A program made the translations under genes and the position numbers. DNA of 42,713 nt from Nonomuraea aridisoli. GTDB taxonomy: Bacteria > Actinomycetota > Actinomycetes > Streptosporangiales > Streptosporangiaceae. The notes beneath the pieces are model-generated. The model was not told the DNA's origin and did not search any database. It saw only the letters and a list, made by a program, of their open reading frames with translations. The stretch is taken from contig NZ_POUD01000050.1 in NCBI RefSeq assembly GCF_003236395.1, positions 1 through 42,713 on the forward strand, read 5' to 3'. Shown here one piece after another: positions 24,626 to 34,037 of the stretch. The first letter of the stretch is position 1; each line of letters starts with the position of its first letter.

Positions 24626-25741
24626 TCATGGGCGCCAGATGAGCACCAGCGCGCAGTCGTCGTTGTGGCCCGAGGCCATGGCGTTGACCAGCGCACGGGC
24701 GCCGTCGCGGAAGCCCGACGGCAGCAGCCGCTCGGCCTCGCCGAGCAGCCGGTCGAGCCCGGCGTCGATGTCGCGCCCCGGCTGCTCGATCAGCCCGTCG
24801 GTGTAGAGCAGCAGCGCGTCGCCCTTGCGCAGGGTGCCGCTGTCGGGCTCGCAGTGCAGGTCGGGCACGACGCCGAGCACGACGCCCTTGGCCGAGGCGG
24901 TCTGCCAGTTGCCCGTGCCGGCGTCGAACTTCACCACCGGCGGATGCCCGGCCGAGGTGATCGTGTAGTCGCCGGTCGCCAGGTCGAGGCGTACGTGAAC
25001 CGCGGTCACGAAGCCCTCGTCGGCGCGCTGGCGGTGCAGGTAGGCGTTGCACGCGGGCAGGAAGTCGTCGACGGAGCCGAGCAGCCCGCCGAACGTGCCC
25101 GACAGCAGCAGCGCCCTGGTGCCGGCGTCGACGCCCTTGCCGGAGACGTCGACCAGCGCGATCTCCACGGAGTCGCCGTCGCGCATGGAGACGAGGAAGT
25201 CGCCGCCGAACGACGACCCGCCCGCCTGCTTGAGCACCACCTTGCCGCCCCAGTCCTTCGGCAGCGGCGGCAGCTCACCCTGGCTCTTGAGCCGGTCGCG
25301 CAGCTCCAGCAGCATCGCGTCGCCGCGCAGCCCCTGCACGCCGAGCTTGCCTCTGGTGCGGGCCATGAGCACGGCGAGCACGGTGGTGAAGACGATGGTG
25401 ACGGTCAGGCCCAGGCCGATCCGGTCGGCCCCCAGGGTGAGGGCGATGTAGCCGAGCGAGGCGCCCACGCCCACCAGGAGCTTGACGAGGCTGCGCAGCC
25501 GGAGCTGGAGCCCGCCGACCAGGGTGACGAGGATGAGCAGCGACGGCGAGAACCACGCGGTCGAGACCTCGGCCGCGAGCACGCCGATGACCAGGGCCAG
25601 CGTGATGAGGGTGATGAGCAGGTTGCGGTCGCGGGCCAGCAGCACCCGTCGGACAACCCGGACTACAGGCACCAGAAAAGGAACCCGCACCAGTACGGCG
25701 CGGACCCGGGGCGGGATCAGCGGCGCCGTACGGGAACTCAT
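24626..25741 (-). CDS. membrane-anchored SpoIIE-type PP2C protein phosphatase
   Basis: About 371 aa. The N-terminal third has three to four hydrophobic segments (NLLITLITLALVIGVLAAEV; LLILVTLVGGLQL; IGLGLTVTIVFTTVLAVL). The C-terminal two thirds is a SpoIIE/RsbU-type Ser/Thr phosphatase with GGDFLVSM, ALVDVSGKGVDA, LLYTDGLIEQ and GHNDDCALVLI supplying the metal-binding aspartates. Such enzymes act on anti-anti-sigma factors in partner-switching pathways. The RsbW-like gene at 8975 is far away, so a link is only possible. ATG at 25741 is used; TACAGT (25752-25757) lies 10 nt upstream. An ATG at 25771 is an alternative start. Confidence 0.9.
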   Translation of the reverse strand: MSSRTAPLIPPRVRAVLVRVPFLVPVVRVVRRVLLARDRNLLITLITLALVIGVLAAEVSTAWFSPSLLILVTLVGGLQLRLRSLVKLLVGVGASLGYIALTLGADRIGLGLTVTIVFTTVLAVLMARTRGKLGVQGLRGDAMLLELRDRLKSQGELPPLPKDWGGKVVLKQAGGSSFGGDFLVSMRDGDSVEIALVDVSGKGVDAGTRALLLSGTFGGLLGSVDDFLPACNAYLHRQRADEGFVTAVHVRLDLATGDYTITSAGHPPVVKFDAGTGNWQTASAKGVVLGVVPDLHCEPDSGTLRKGDALLLYTDGLIEQPGRDIDAGLDRLLGEAERLLPSGFRDGARALVNAMASGHNDDCALVLIWRP

Positions 25742-25859
25742 GATGCGCCTGACTGTATCGGTCTCACCCATGTTTGGGCAGCCCACTTGACCAACGCCTT
25801 GATCGCTAAGCACGGATATTCGGTGGCCCACCCGCTTTGCCCGCTCCTACCGTGGACAG

Positions 25860-27089
25860 ATGACGTTTCCCATCCGTCCGATCGCCGAGTCCGAGTGGCC
25901 GGACCTCACCCGCGTCCTCGAAGAGGCGTTCGGCTGGACGCCGCATCCCGAGCAGTCCGCGCGCTTCAAGGCGCAGACCGAGTTCGACCGCACGATCGGC
26001 TCCTTCGACGGCGACCAGCTGGTCGGAGCGGCCTCCGCCTTCAGCCTCACGATGACCGTCCCGGGCGGGCCGCTGCCGGTCGCGGGAGTCACCTCGGTCA
26101 GCGTGCTGCCGTCCCACCGGCGCCGGGGCGTGCTGTCGTCCCTGATGCGCAGGCAGCTCGCCGACGTGCGTGAGCGCGGCGAGCACGTCGCCGCCCTCTA
26201 CGCCTCCGAAGCCTCCATCTACGGCCGCTACGGCTACGGCCGGGCCAGCAGCGAGCTCTCGTTCCACCTGCGCAAGCCCGATGCGGCGTTCGTGCGCGAC
26301 TGGCCGCAGGACCCCTCGCTCAGGCTCAGGGTCGTCAGGCCCGCCGACGTCCGCGCCGACCTGGAGAAGTTGTTCGCCTCCGTCGTGACCCGCCGCCCCG
26401 GCCGCTACGAGCGCCCCGAGACGGTCTGGGACTCCGTGCTGGCCGACGAGGAGTACGACCAGCGCGGGGCGGGCCCGCTGCGCTCGGTGCTGGCCGAGGA
26501 CGACGGCGGTGTGCGCGGTTACGCCCTCTTCCGCGTGAAGATGTCCTGGGACGCCCACGGCCTGCCCGACGGCGAGCTGAAGCTCCAGGAGCTGGAGGCG
26601 GCCGACCCCGCGGCCTACGCCCTGCTGTGGCGCAGCGTGCTCGAACGCGACCTGGTCTCCCGCGTGGAGGTGGGCGGCCGCCCGGTGGACGACCCGCTCA
26701 TCGCGCTGCTGGCCGACCAGCGCCGGCTGCGCGCCGAGGTGACGGACGAGCTGTGGGTACGCCTGGTCGACGTGGACCAGGCGCTCGCCTCCCGCGCGTA
26801 CGCGGTGCCCGTGGACGTGGTGCTCGAGATCGAGGACGACGTGTGCCCGTGGAACGCGGGGCGCAGGCGGCTCACCGCCGGCCCGTCGGGAGCGGTGTGC
26901 CGTCCGGTGGACGACGCGCCGGACGTGACGCTGCCGGTGGCCGCGCTGGGGTCGGCGTACCTGGGCGACGGCCGGCTCGGTGAGGGGCTGCAGGCGGGGC
27001 TGCTGCGCGAGCACTCCCCCGGCGCGGTGCGGGCACTGGCCGCCGCCCTGTCGTGGAGCCCGAAGCCGTGGTGCGGGCTGACCTTCTGA
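25860..27089 (+). CDS. Eis-like GNAT N-acetyltransferase
   Basis: A 409-aa protein of the Eis (enhanced intracellular survival) family, with two GNAT-like folds and a C-terminal SCP2-like domain. The acetyl-CoA loop is SVLPSHRRRGVLSSLM (about residue 90). The general-acid tyrosine is probably in ASIYGRYGYG. The protein ends exactly in Phe (GLTF), whose carboxylate is catalytic in Eis. Eis-family enzymes acetylate amines, including aminoglycosides in mycobacteria; the natural substrate here is unknown. ATG at 25860 has no Shine-Dalgarno, but TACCGT lies 6 nt upstream, indicating leaderless translation. Confidence 0.92.
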   Translation: MTFPIRPIAESEWPDLTRVLEEAFGWTPHPEQSARFKAQTEFDRTIGSFDGDQLVGAASAFSLTMTVPGGPLPVAGVTSVSVLPSHRRRGVLSSLMRRQLADVRERGEHVAALYASEASIYGRYGYGRASSELSFHLRKPDAAFVRDWPQDPSLRLRVVRPADVRADLEKLFASVVTRRPGRYERPETVWDSVLADEEYDQRGAGPLRSVLAEDDGGVRGYALFRVKMSWDAHGLPDGELKLQELEAADPAAYALLWRSVLERDLVSRVEVGGRPVDDPLIALLADQRRLRAEVTDELWVRLVDVDQALASRAYAVPVDVVLEIEDDVCPWNAGRRRLTAGPSGAVCRPVDDAPDVTLPVAALGSAYLGDGRLGEGLQAGLLREHSPGAVRALAAALSWSPKPWCGLTF

Positions 27090-27124
27090 GAGCGCGGGGC
27101 CTGATTCCGGCGTAGTGTCGGGTC

Positions 27125-27267
27125 ATGGCGCTGCAGAGTCTTCAGATCACCGCGGTCGTCGCCATGCGCGCCCGCGACGTTTCGCGGCCGTCGAAGGAGC
27201 AGCAGGAGGCCGCCGATCGGCGGCCCCTGCGCGACGAGATGCCGAGGCGCGATTCCCGGCGCAAGGG

Positions 27268-27271
<4 letters not shown>
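27125..27271 (+). CDS. 48-aa basic protein of unknown function
   Basis: The frame reads MALQSLQITAVVAMRARDVS and ends in an Arg/Glu-rich tail (EMPRRDSRRKG). Third codon positions are almost all G or C, as in real genes of this genome. TAGTGT (27113-27118) lies exactly 6 nt before the ATG, the same leaderless layout as several certain genes here. Its stop TAG overlaps the rpiB stop TAA on the other strand (TTAG, 27268-27271). I do not recognise the family. Confidence 0.55.
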
Positions 27272-27735
<464 letters not shown>

Positions 27736-27825
27736 GTCTCCAGTCTTCCACAGCCCCGGCGATGCGGCTCGCCGACTAGAGTAAGGGCCTGTACGCCAAT
27801 CCAGTCCTTACGGAAGCAGAGAGCC

Positions 27826-28311
27826 ATGCGAGAGATCCGCATCATCGGCGACCCGGTCCTGCGCACGCCCGCCGAGCCGGTGACGGACTTCGACCGCGAG
27901 CTGCGCCGGCTGATCGACGAGATGTTCGAGGCCATGTACGCGGTCCAGGGCGTGGGCCTGGCCGGCCCCCAGATCGGGGTCTCCCGCCGGCTGTTCGTCT
28001 ACGACATCAGCGGGCGCAAGGGCCATGTGATCAACCCGGTCCTGACCGTGGACGACCCGGAGGAGGTGCTCGACGAGGAGGGCTGCCTGTCGGTGCCCGA
28101 CCGCCGGACGCGCCGGCCGATCTACGCGACCGTCGGTCGCGCCGCGGGCGTGACCGTCGAGGGCATCGACCGGCTGCAGCGGCCGGTGCGCGTCAAGGCG
28201 CGCGGCTCGCTCGCCCGCTGCTTCCAGCACGAGACCGAGCACCTCGACGGCAAGCTGTACATCGATCGCCTGCCGCGAAACGAGGCCCGCTCGATCATGT
28301 TGCGCGCGTAG
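27826..28311 (+). CDS. def: peptide deformylase
   Basis: Removes the formyl group from nascent N-terminal methionine; 161 aa. The three family motifs are present: GVGLAGPQIG (motif 1, with Gly in place of the usual second Ala), EGCLSVP (motif 2 with the metal-binding Cys), and HETEHLDG (motif 3, HExxH). The ATG at 27826 fits the family start (REIRIIGDPVLRTPA). The SDR gene begins 9 bp after its stop but carries its own leaderless-type promoter box. Confidence 0.94.
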   Translation: MREIRIIGDPVLRTPAEPVTDFDRELRRLIDEMFEAMYAVQGVGLAGPQIGVSRRLFVYDISGRKGHVINPVLTVDDPEEVLDEEGCLSVPDRRTRRPIYATVGRAAGVTVEGIDRLQRPVRVKARGSLARCFQHETEHLDGKLYIDRLPRNEARSIMLRA

Positions 28312-28320
28312 GTTGGCGGC

Positions 28321-29052
28321 ATGAGCGTACTTTCCGGCAAGGGCGCGGTGGTCACCGGCGGATCCCGGGGCATCGGCAGGGCCGTCGTGGAGCGGCTCAC
28401 CCGTGACGGCGCGCAGGTCGTCTTCTGCTACCGCAGCTCCGAGGAGGCGGCGCGGAAGGTCGCCGAGTCGACGGGCGCGCACGCCGTACGCGCCGATCTG
28501 GGGAGCAGGGCCGATCTGGAGCGGTTGTTCGCCGAGGCGGAGGCGCGGCTGCCGGGCCTCGACATCCTGGTCAACAACGCCGCCACCGGCGAGGGGCACA
28601 AACCCGTCGCCGACCTCACCGACGACGACTACGACCGGGTGTTCGCGGTCAACACCAGCTCGGTCTTCCTGGCCCTGCGGTGGGCGGCGCGGGTGATGCG
28701 CGACGGCGGGCGCATCATCACCGTGTCCACGCTCAACACCAAGGTGCCCGCGCCCGGCCTGTCGCTCTACTGCGGCAGCAAGGGGGCCGTCGAGCAGTTC
28801 ACCAAGGTGGTCTCGCGCGAGCTGGGCGGGCGCGGCATCACGGTCAACACCGTCTCCTCCGGCGCCACCGACACCGACCTGCTGCGGGGCGCCAACCCGC
28901 CGGAGGCGCTGGAGCGCACGCCGGCGTTCACCGCGCTGGGGCGGCTGGGCCGTCCCGACGACATCGCCTCGGTGGTGGCGTTCCTGGCCGGCCCCGACGG
29001 GCGCTGGGTCACCGGGCAGAACCTCCTGGCGACCGGCGGCCTGTACGTGTGA
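28321..29052 (+). CDS. short-chain dehydrogenase/reductase (SDR)
   Basis: A 243-aa classical SDR oxidoreductase. The NAD(P) loop is TGGSRGIG (residues ~13-20), the NNAAT motif follows strand 4, the catalytic Ser is in ITVSTLN, and Tyr and Lys in YCGSK. The C-terminal LATGGLYV is typical of 3-oxoacyl-ACP-reductase-like members. The substrate cannot be told. A cationic residue after the first strand (YRSSEE) hints at NADPH. ATG at 28321 is preceded at 6 nt by TAGGTT (28309-28314), a leaderless arrangement located inside the end of def. Confidence 0.92.
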   Translation: MSVLSGKGAVVTGGSRGIGRAVVERLTRDGAQVVFCYRSSEEAARKVAESTGAHAVRADLGSRADLERLFAEAEARLPGLDILVNNAATGEGHKPVADLTDDDYDRVFAVNTSSVFLALRWAARVMRDGGRIITVSTLNTKVPAPGLSLYCGSKGAVEQFTKVVSRELGGRGITVNTVSSGATDTDLLRGANPPEALERTPAFTALGRLGRPDDIASVVAFLAGPDGRWVTGQNLLATGGLYV

Positions 29053-29073
29053 CGGCGTGACGGCTGCCGCGGT

Positions 29074-29096
29074 GCGGCGAGCCCCACACCCGCCGC
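29074..29096. terminator. possible bidirectional terminator
   Basis: GCGGCG (29074-29079) and CGCCGC (29091-29096) can pair around an 11-nt loop between the convergent SDR and aldehyde dehydrogenase genes. Short stem, so only tentative. Confidence 0.4.
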
Positions 29097-29107
29097 GCCC
29101 GCGAGCG

Positions 29108-30511
29108 CTACAGCTGCAGCGCCTTGACCTCCAGGTACTCCTCGAGTCCGTGTTCGCCGAGCTCGCGCCCGACGCCCGACTGCTTGTAGCCGCCGAAGGG
29201 GGCGAGGGGGTTGAACCGGCCGCCGTTGACGGCGACCTGGCCGGTGCGCAACCGGCGGGCGACCGCGAGCGCGCGGTCCTCGGTGGCCGCCCAGACGGCG
29301 CCGGCCAGGCCGTACTTCGTGCCGTTGGCGATCTGCACGGCCTGCTCCTCCGTGGTGTACGGGATCAGCGACAGGACCGGCCCGAAGATCTCCTCCTGCT
29401 CGATCGTCATGCCGGGCTCCACACCGGCGAAGACGGTCGGCTCGACGTAGAAGCCGCGCTCGTGCGGCCGTTCGGTGCCGCCGGTCACCAGCCTGGCGCC
29501 CTCTTCCTGGCCCCGGTTGATGTAGCGGACGACGCGGTCGCGCTGGACCGCCGACACCAGCGGGCCGATCTTGGTGGACTCGTCGAACGGGTCGCCGACG
29601 CGGTAGCCATGCGCCAGCTCGACGGCCAGGCGCACGGCCTCGTCGTAGCGGTCGCGGTGGACGAGCATGCGCGACCAGGCCGAGCACGTCTGGCCGGCGT
29701 TGACGAAGCAGTTGGCGACGCCCACCTTGACGGCGAGGTCGAGGTCGGCGTCGGGCAGGATGATGTTGGCCGACTTGCCGCCGAGCTCCAGCGCGACCTT
29801 CTTGACCGTCTCGGCGGCCAGCGCCGCGACCCGGCGGCCGGCGGCGGTGGAGCCGGTGAAGGAGACCATGTCGACGTCGGGGTGGGCGGCCATGGCCTCG
29901 CCGACGACCGGGCCGCGCCCGCTGACCAGGTTGAACACGCCCGGCGGCAGGCCCACCTCGTCGAAGATCTCCGCCAGCGCGTACGCGGCCAGCGGCGCCA
30001 CCTCGCTCGGCTTGAGCACCACGGTGCAGCCGGCGGCCAGCGCGGGGGCCACCTTGCAGACGATCTGGTGCAGCGGGTAGTTCCACGGGGTGATCGCGGC
30101 GACGACCCCGACCGGCTCCTTCACCACCAGTGAGTTGCCGACCCGGGTCTCGCGGGGATGGCTCTCGGCCAGCTGGGCGTAGGAGCTCAGGACGGTGGCC
30201 GGCATGAGGGTCTGCACCCTGAGCGCGAAGGCCAGCGGGGAGCCCATGTCGGTCGCGATCGTCTCGGCCATCTCCTGCGAGCGCTGTTTCAGCAGCTCGG
30301 CCGCTTCGCCGAGCAGCTTGCCACGCTCGGCGGCGGCGCTCTGCGACCAGGCCGGGAACGCTCGCCGGGCGGCTTCGACCGCCGCTTCGACATCGTCGGG
30401 TGAGCCCGCCGGCACCCGGTCGATGATCTCTTCCGTGGCCGGGTTGACGACCTCGATGGGCTCGTCCGATGCCGAAGCGGTCCAGGAGCCGCCGATGTAC
30501 AGCTGACGCAT
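29108..30511 (-). CDS. aldehyde dehydrogenase family protein
   Basis: NAD(P)-dependent oxidation of an aldehyde to the acid; 467 aa. The catalytic Cys is in [11 protein letters not shown], the general-base Glu in [12 protein letters not shown], and the cofactor loop in [32 protein letters not shown] is the usual early motif. The group resembles actinobacterial broad-substrate ALDHs; the substrate is not evident. ATG at 30511 has AGGA upstream, and also CAGGAT exactly 6 nt before it, so it might be leaderless. An 11-bp inverted repeat lies 53 bp upstream. Confidence 0.94.
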   Translation of the reverse strand: MRQLYIGGSWTASASDEPIEVVNPATEEIIDRVPAGSPDDVEAAVEAARRAFPAWSQSAAAERGKLLGEAAELLKQRSQEMAETIATDMGSPLAFALRVQTLMPATVLSSYAQLAESHPRETRVGNSLVVKEPVGVVAAITPWNYPLHQIVCKVAPALAAGCTVVLKPSEVAPLAAYALAEIFDEVGLPPGVFNLVSGRGPVVGEAMAAHPDVDMVSFTGSTAAGRRVAALAAETVKKVALELGGKSANIILPDADLDLAVKVGVANCFVNAGQTCSAWSRMLVHRDRYDEAVRLAVELAHGYRVGDPFDESTKIGPLVSAVQRDRVVRYINRGQEEGARLVTGGTERPHERGFYVEPTVFAGVEPGMTIEQEEIFGPVLSLIPYTTEEQAVQIANGTKYGLAGAVWAATEDRALAVARRLRTGQVAVNGGRFNPLAPFGGYKQSGVGRELGEHGLEEYLEVKALQL

Positions 30512-30563
30512 GGTCCCATCCTGACAGTCGTACGGGAGACAATGCGAGAGCTCGTCGCGACCC

Positions 30564-30600
30564 GGGGATAAGCCTTTTCCACCGGTGCCGGCTTATCCCC
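30564..30600. repeat. 11-bp perfect inverted repeat upstream of ALDH gene
   Basis: GGGGATAAGCC (30564-30574) and GGCTTATCCCC (30590-30600) are complementary, with a 15-nt spacer. It lies between the nitroreductase-like gene's end and the ALDH start on the same strand. It may be a terminator stem for the former or an operator for the latter. Confidence 0.5.
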
Positions 30601-30611
30601 TGCCGAAAACG

Positions 30612-30634
30612 TCCCTATTTCACTTTAAAAGGGA
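30612..30634 (-). terminator. terminator of the nitroreductase-like gene
   Basis: TCCCT (30612-30616) pairs with AGGGA (30630-30634), with additional A/T pairs inside. On the minus strand the stem begins about 5 nt after the stop and is followed by CGTTTTC. It lies in an unusually AT-rich pocket. Confidence 0.5.
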
Positions 30635-30638
30635 TATA

Positions 30639-31259
30639 TCACTCGAACGTCGGCCGCTTGGTGCGCGTGCGCTTCAGCTCGAAGAAGTCGTCGAACGACG
30701 TGACCGCGAGCACGCCGTCCCAGAGCCGGCCCGCCTCCTCGCCGCGGATGACCTTCGTGATGACCGGCCCGAAGAAGGCGTTGGACCCGACGCGGATGAT
30801 CGGCGTGCCGACCTCCTGGCCCACCAGGCCGATGCCCTCGTCGTGGGAGGCGCGGATCGTGGCGTCGTACTCCTCGGAGCGCATGGCGTCGGCGAGGCCG
30901 GTGTCGAGGCCGGCGTCGGCGAGCGCGCCCTCGATGACCTCCCGCAGCCGCTCGGGCTCCTTGCTCAGGCCCTGGTTGTGCAGGCGGGTGCCGATGCCGG
31001 TGTAGAGCTGGCCGATGACCTGCTCGCCGTGCTTGGCGGCGGCCGCGGCGATCACCCTGACCGAGCCCATGGCCTTGGCGGCCCTTTCGAGGTAGTCGGC
31101 GGGGACGTCCTTCTCCTCGTTGAGGAAGTACAGCGACATCTGCCGCCAGCGCGGCTCGATGGGGCGTACCTTCTCGACCTCGAGCAACCAGCGGGACGTG
31201 ATCCACGCGAAGGGACAGGAGGGATCGAACCAGAGGTCCACGGGCATCTTCTCAGTCAT
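30639..31259 (-). CDS. mycothiol-dependent nitroreductase-like DsbA-family protein (Rv2466c homologue)
   Basis: A 206-aa thioredoxin-fold protein close to Mycobacterium tuberculosis Rv2466c (Mrx2). The active site reads DPSCPFAWITSRWLLEVEKV, with a single Cys in C-P-F-A, as in Rv2466c's C-P-W-A. Further matches are GTPIIRVG, AFFGPV, RGEEAGRLWD and the end FFELKRTRTKRP. Rv2466c uses mycothiol and activates nitro prodrugs. ATG at 31259 is the family start; no strong ribosome site is visible. It is divergent from pepN. Confidence 0.9.
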   Translation of the reverse strand: MTEKMPVDLWFDPSCPFAWITSRWLLEVEKVRPIEPRWRQMSLYFLNEEKDVPADYLERAAKAMGSVRVIAAAAAKHGEQVIGQLYTGIGTRLHNQGLSKEPERLREVIEGALADAGLDTGLADAMRSEEYDATIRASHDEGIGLVGQEVGTPIIRVGSNAFFGPVITKVIRGEEAGRLWDGVLAVTSFDDFFELKRTRTKRPTFE

Positions 31260-31350
31260 GTGTGGCCATAACCTGAGGTGGTTCTAGTCCTATTCCCTGG
31301 CCATGACAGGATACGGACAACCCCGACGAAGTGGTGAAAAGGAGCGCATC

Positions 31351-33888
31351 TTGGCAGGCAACCTGACCCGGGAGGAAGCGCGCGAGCGCGCCCGGTCGCT
31401 GAAGGTCGAGTCGTACGACGTCGCCCTCGACCTGACGAAGGGGGACGAGCGCTTCGACAGCGTCACGACGGTCCGCTTCACCAGCGCCACACCGGGCGCC
31501 TCGACCTTCATCGACCTGCACGGCGCCGTCGTCCGCAAGGTCACGCTCAACGGCGAGGACCTCGACGTGGCGGCGTACGACGCGGAGAAGGGCCGTTTCC
31601 CGCTGCCCTCGACGGCGGCGTCCAACGAGCTGCGCGTCGAGGCCGACTGCGCGTACATGCGCACCGGCGAGGGGCTGCACCGTTTCGTCGACCCGGTCGA
31701 CCAGAAGGTCTACCTGCACAGCCAGTTCGAGACGGCCGACGCCCACCGCATGTACGCCTGCTTCGACCAGCCCGACCTCAAGGCCACGTTCCAGCTGACC
31801 GTGGTGGCGCCGGGCGACTGGGAGGTCGTCTCCAACGCCGCCGCCTCCGGCACCGAGGACGCCGGCGCGGGTGCCAAGCGGTGGACGTTCCCCCCGACGC
31901 CGGTCATGTCCACCTACATCACCGCGCTGGTGGCCGGGCCGTACCACAAGGTGACCTCCGAGCACGACGGCATCCCCCTGGGGATCTACTGCCGGGCCTC
32001 GCTGTCCGAGCACCTCGACGCCGACAACATCCTCGAGGTCACCCGGCAGGGCTTCGACTTCTTCCACCGGGTGTTCGGCGTGCGCTACCCGTTCGGGAAG
32101 TACGACCAGCTCTTCGTGCCCGAGTTCAACGCCGGCGCGATGGAGAACGCCGGCTGCGTGACCTTCCTGGAGGACTACGTCTTCCGCTCCCGGGTCACCG
32201 ACGCGAGGTACGAGCGGCGCGCCGAGACGATCCTGCACGAGATGGCCCACATGTGGTTCGGCGACCTCGTCACCATGCGCTGGTGGGACGACCTGTGGCT
32301 GAACGAGTCGTTCGCCACCTACATGTCCGTGCTCGCCCAGGCCGAGGCCACACGGTGGGGCAAGGGCTCGTGGACGACGTTCGCGAACGTGGAGAAGGCC
32401 TGGGCCTACCGCCAGGACCAGCTGCCCTCCACCCACCCCATCGCCGCCGACATCCCCGACATGCAGGCGGTCGAGGTCAACTTCGACGGCATCACGTACG
32501 CCAAGGGCGCCTCGGTGCTCAAGCAGCTCGTCGCCTACGTGGGCCTGGACAACTTCCTGGCCGGCGTGCGCGACTACTTCGCCGAGCACGCCTGGGGCAA
32601 CACCGAGCTGAAGGACCTGCTCAACGCCCTGGAGCGCACCTCCGGCCGCGACCTGTCGGCCTGGTCGAAGGAGTGGCTGGAGACCGCCTGGGTCAACACG
32701 CTGCGCCCCTCGTTCGAGGTGTCCGAGGGCCGCTTCACCTCGTTCGAGGTGCTGCAGGAGGCCCCGGCCGACTACCCGACGCTGCGCTCCCACCGCGTGG
32801 CGATCGGCCTCTACTCGCTCCAGGACGGCCGGCTGACCCGGACGAAGAGGGTCGAGCTGGACGTGGTCGGGGCGCGTACGAAGGTGGCGGAGCTGGTCGG
32901 CGAGGAGCAGCCCGACCTGGTGCTGCTCAACGACGACGACCTGACGTACGCCAAGATCCGGCTCGACGACGGCTCGCTGCGCACGCTGGTCGACGGCGGC
33001 ATCGCCGCGTTCACCGAGTCGCTGCCGCGCGCCCTGTGCTGGTCGGCGGCCTGGGACATGACGCGCGACGGCGAGATGTCCGCGCGCGACTACGTCAGGC
33101 TGGTCGTCTCCGGCGCCGGCACGGTCAGCGACATCACGGTCCTGCAGGCGGTGCTGCGCCAGGCCGTCCAGGCCGTGCAGCAGTACGCCGACCCGGCCTG
33201 GCGGGCCGAGGGCATGGCGCTGCTGGCCAAGGAGCTGCGCTCGATGTTCACCGCGGCGAAGCCGGGCTCGGACCACCAGCTCGCCTTCCTGCAGGCGTTC
33301 GCGGCGGCGGCCACCTCGGACGACGACCTCGCCTCGCTGCGGGGCATCCTCGACGGCACGGCGGTGCCCGAGGGCCTGACCGTGGACGCCGACCTGCGCT
33401 GGACGCTCGTGCACGCGCTGGTCTCCGGCGGCAAGCTCGGCGAGGCCGACATCGCGGCCGAGCTGGAGCGCGACCCCACGGCGACGGGTGAGCGCTCGGC
33501 CGCGCTGTGCCGGGCCGCGATCCCGACGCCCGAGGCCAAGGCGGCGGCGTGGGAGCGCATCGTGGGCGGCAAGCTGGCCAACCACATCGCCCGCACGACG
33601 ATCAACGGCTTCCAGGACCCGCACCACCCCGAGCTGCTGGCGCCGTACCGCGAGAAGTACTTCGCCGAGGTGGGGCGGATCTACCGCGAGTGGACGTTCG
33701 ACCAGGCGTCGTCGTTCGCGATCGGGTGCTTCCCCGCGCTGCTCGTCGAGCCGGCGACGGTCGAGGCCGCGAACCGGTTCCTGGAGGACGGCGAGGTGCC
33801 GCAGGCGCTGCGCCGCCTCGTCCTGGAGGGCGCCGACGGCGTGAGCCGCGCGCTGCGCAACCGCGCGAAGGACGCCGCCTCCGCCTGA
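31351..33888 (+). CDS. pepN: aminopeptidase N (M1 family)
   Basis: Zinc aminopeptidase removing N-terminal residues from peptides; 845 aa. The substrate-binding GAMEN motif and the zinc motif HEMAHMWFGDLVTM (HExxH, with the third ligand Glu in WLNESFATY) are intact. The C-terminal ERAP1-like helical domain is complete. TTG at 31351 is chosen since AAAAGGAG lies 6 nt upstream and the family begins (M)AGNLTREEA. An in-frame ATG at 31303 would add 16 residues. A strong terminator follows. Confidence 0.95.
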   Translation: MAGNLTREEARERARSLKVESYDVALDLTKGDERFDSVTTVRFTSATPGASTFIDLHGAVVRKVTLNGEDLDVAAYDAEKGRFPLPSTAASNELRVEADCAYMRTGEGLHRFVDPVDQKVYLHSQFETADAHRMYACFDQPDLKATFQLTVVAPGDWEVVSNAAASGTEDAGAGAKRWTFPPTPVMSTYITALVAGPYHKVTSEHDGIPLGIYCRASLSEHLDADNILEVTRQGFDFFHRVFGVRYPFGKYDQLFVPEFNAGAMENAGCVTFLEDYVFRSRVTDARYERRAETILHEMAHMWFGDLVTMRWWDDLWLNESFATYMSVLAQAEATRWGKGSWTTFANVEKAWAYRQDQLPSTHPIAADIPDMQAVEVNFDGITYAKGASVLKQLVAYVGLDNFLAGVRDYFAEHAWGNTELKDLLNALERTSGRDLSAWSKEWLETAWVNTLRPSFEVSEGRFTSFEVLQEAPADYPTLRSHRVAIGLYSLQDGRLTRTKRVELDVVGARTKVAELVGEEQPDLVLLNDDDLTYAKIRLDDGSLRTLVDGGIAAFTESLPRALCWSAAWDMTRDGEMSARDYVRLVVSGAGTVSDITVLQAVLRQAVQAVQQYADPAWRAEGMALLAKELRSMFTAAKPGSDHQLAFLQAFAAAATSDDDLASLRGILDGTAVPEGLTVDADLRWTLVHALVSGGKLGEADIAAELERDPTATGERSAALCRAAIPTPEAKAAAWERIVGGKLANHIARTTINGFQDPHHPELLAPYREKYFAEVGRIYREWTFDQASSFAIGCFPALLVEPATVEAANRFLEDGEVPQALRRLVLEGADGVSRALRNRAKDAASA

Positions 33889-33907
33889 CGCCTCAGCGCC
33901 GCACGAC

Positions 33908-33936
33908 AAGGCCCTCGCCCACCGGGCGGGGGCCTT
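33908..33936 (+). terminator. terminator of pepN
   Basis: AAGGCCC-T-CGCCC pairs with GGGCG-G-GGGCCTT around a 3-nt loop (ACC), about 20 nt after the pepN stop, then TTCG follows. Confidence 0.88.
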
Positions 33937-33969
33937 TCGCATGCCCGGTTTCGGTTCGGTTACGGCGGA

Positions 33970-34031
33970 TTGACAGAGATGTGGCATAAGGAGGATTCTT
34001 CGGAACTAACTTTACTCCTGAAGAAAGTAAG
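33970..34031 (+). promoter_or_regulatory. promoter and operator of the glucoside operon
   Basis: TTGACA (33970-33975) is followed after 18 nt by GATTCT (33994-33999), giving a start near 34006. Directly there lies a dyad with half-sites CTAACTTTAC (34006-34015) and AGAAAGTAAG (34022-34031), related by 8 of 10 positions. It ends 6 nt before the ROK gene. I infer auto-repression by the ROK protein, relieved by sugar. Confidence 0.65.
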
Positions 34032-34037
34032 CACTCC

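Noticed and set aside
28767..30542. Alternative minus frame of 591 codons over the ALDH gene
   Set aside because: Runs through SDR and ALDH in the wrong frame; RRG-rich text only, and ALDH is intact in its own frame.
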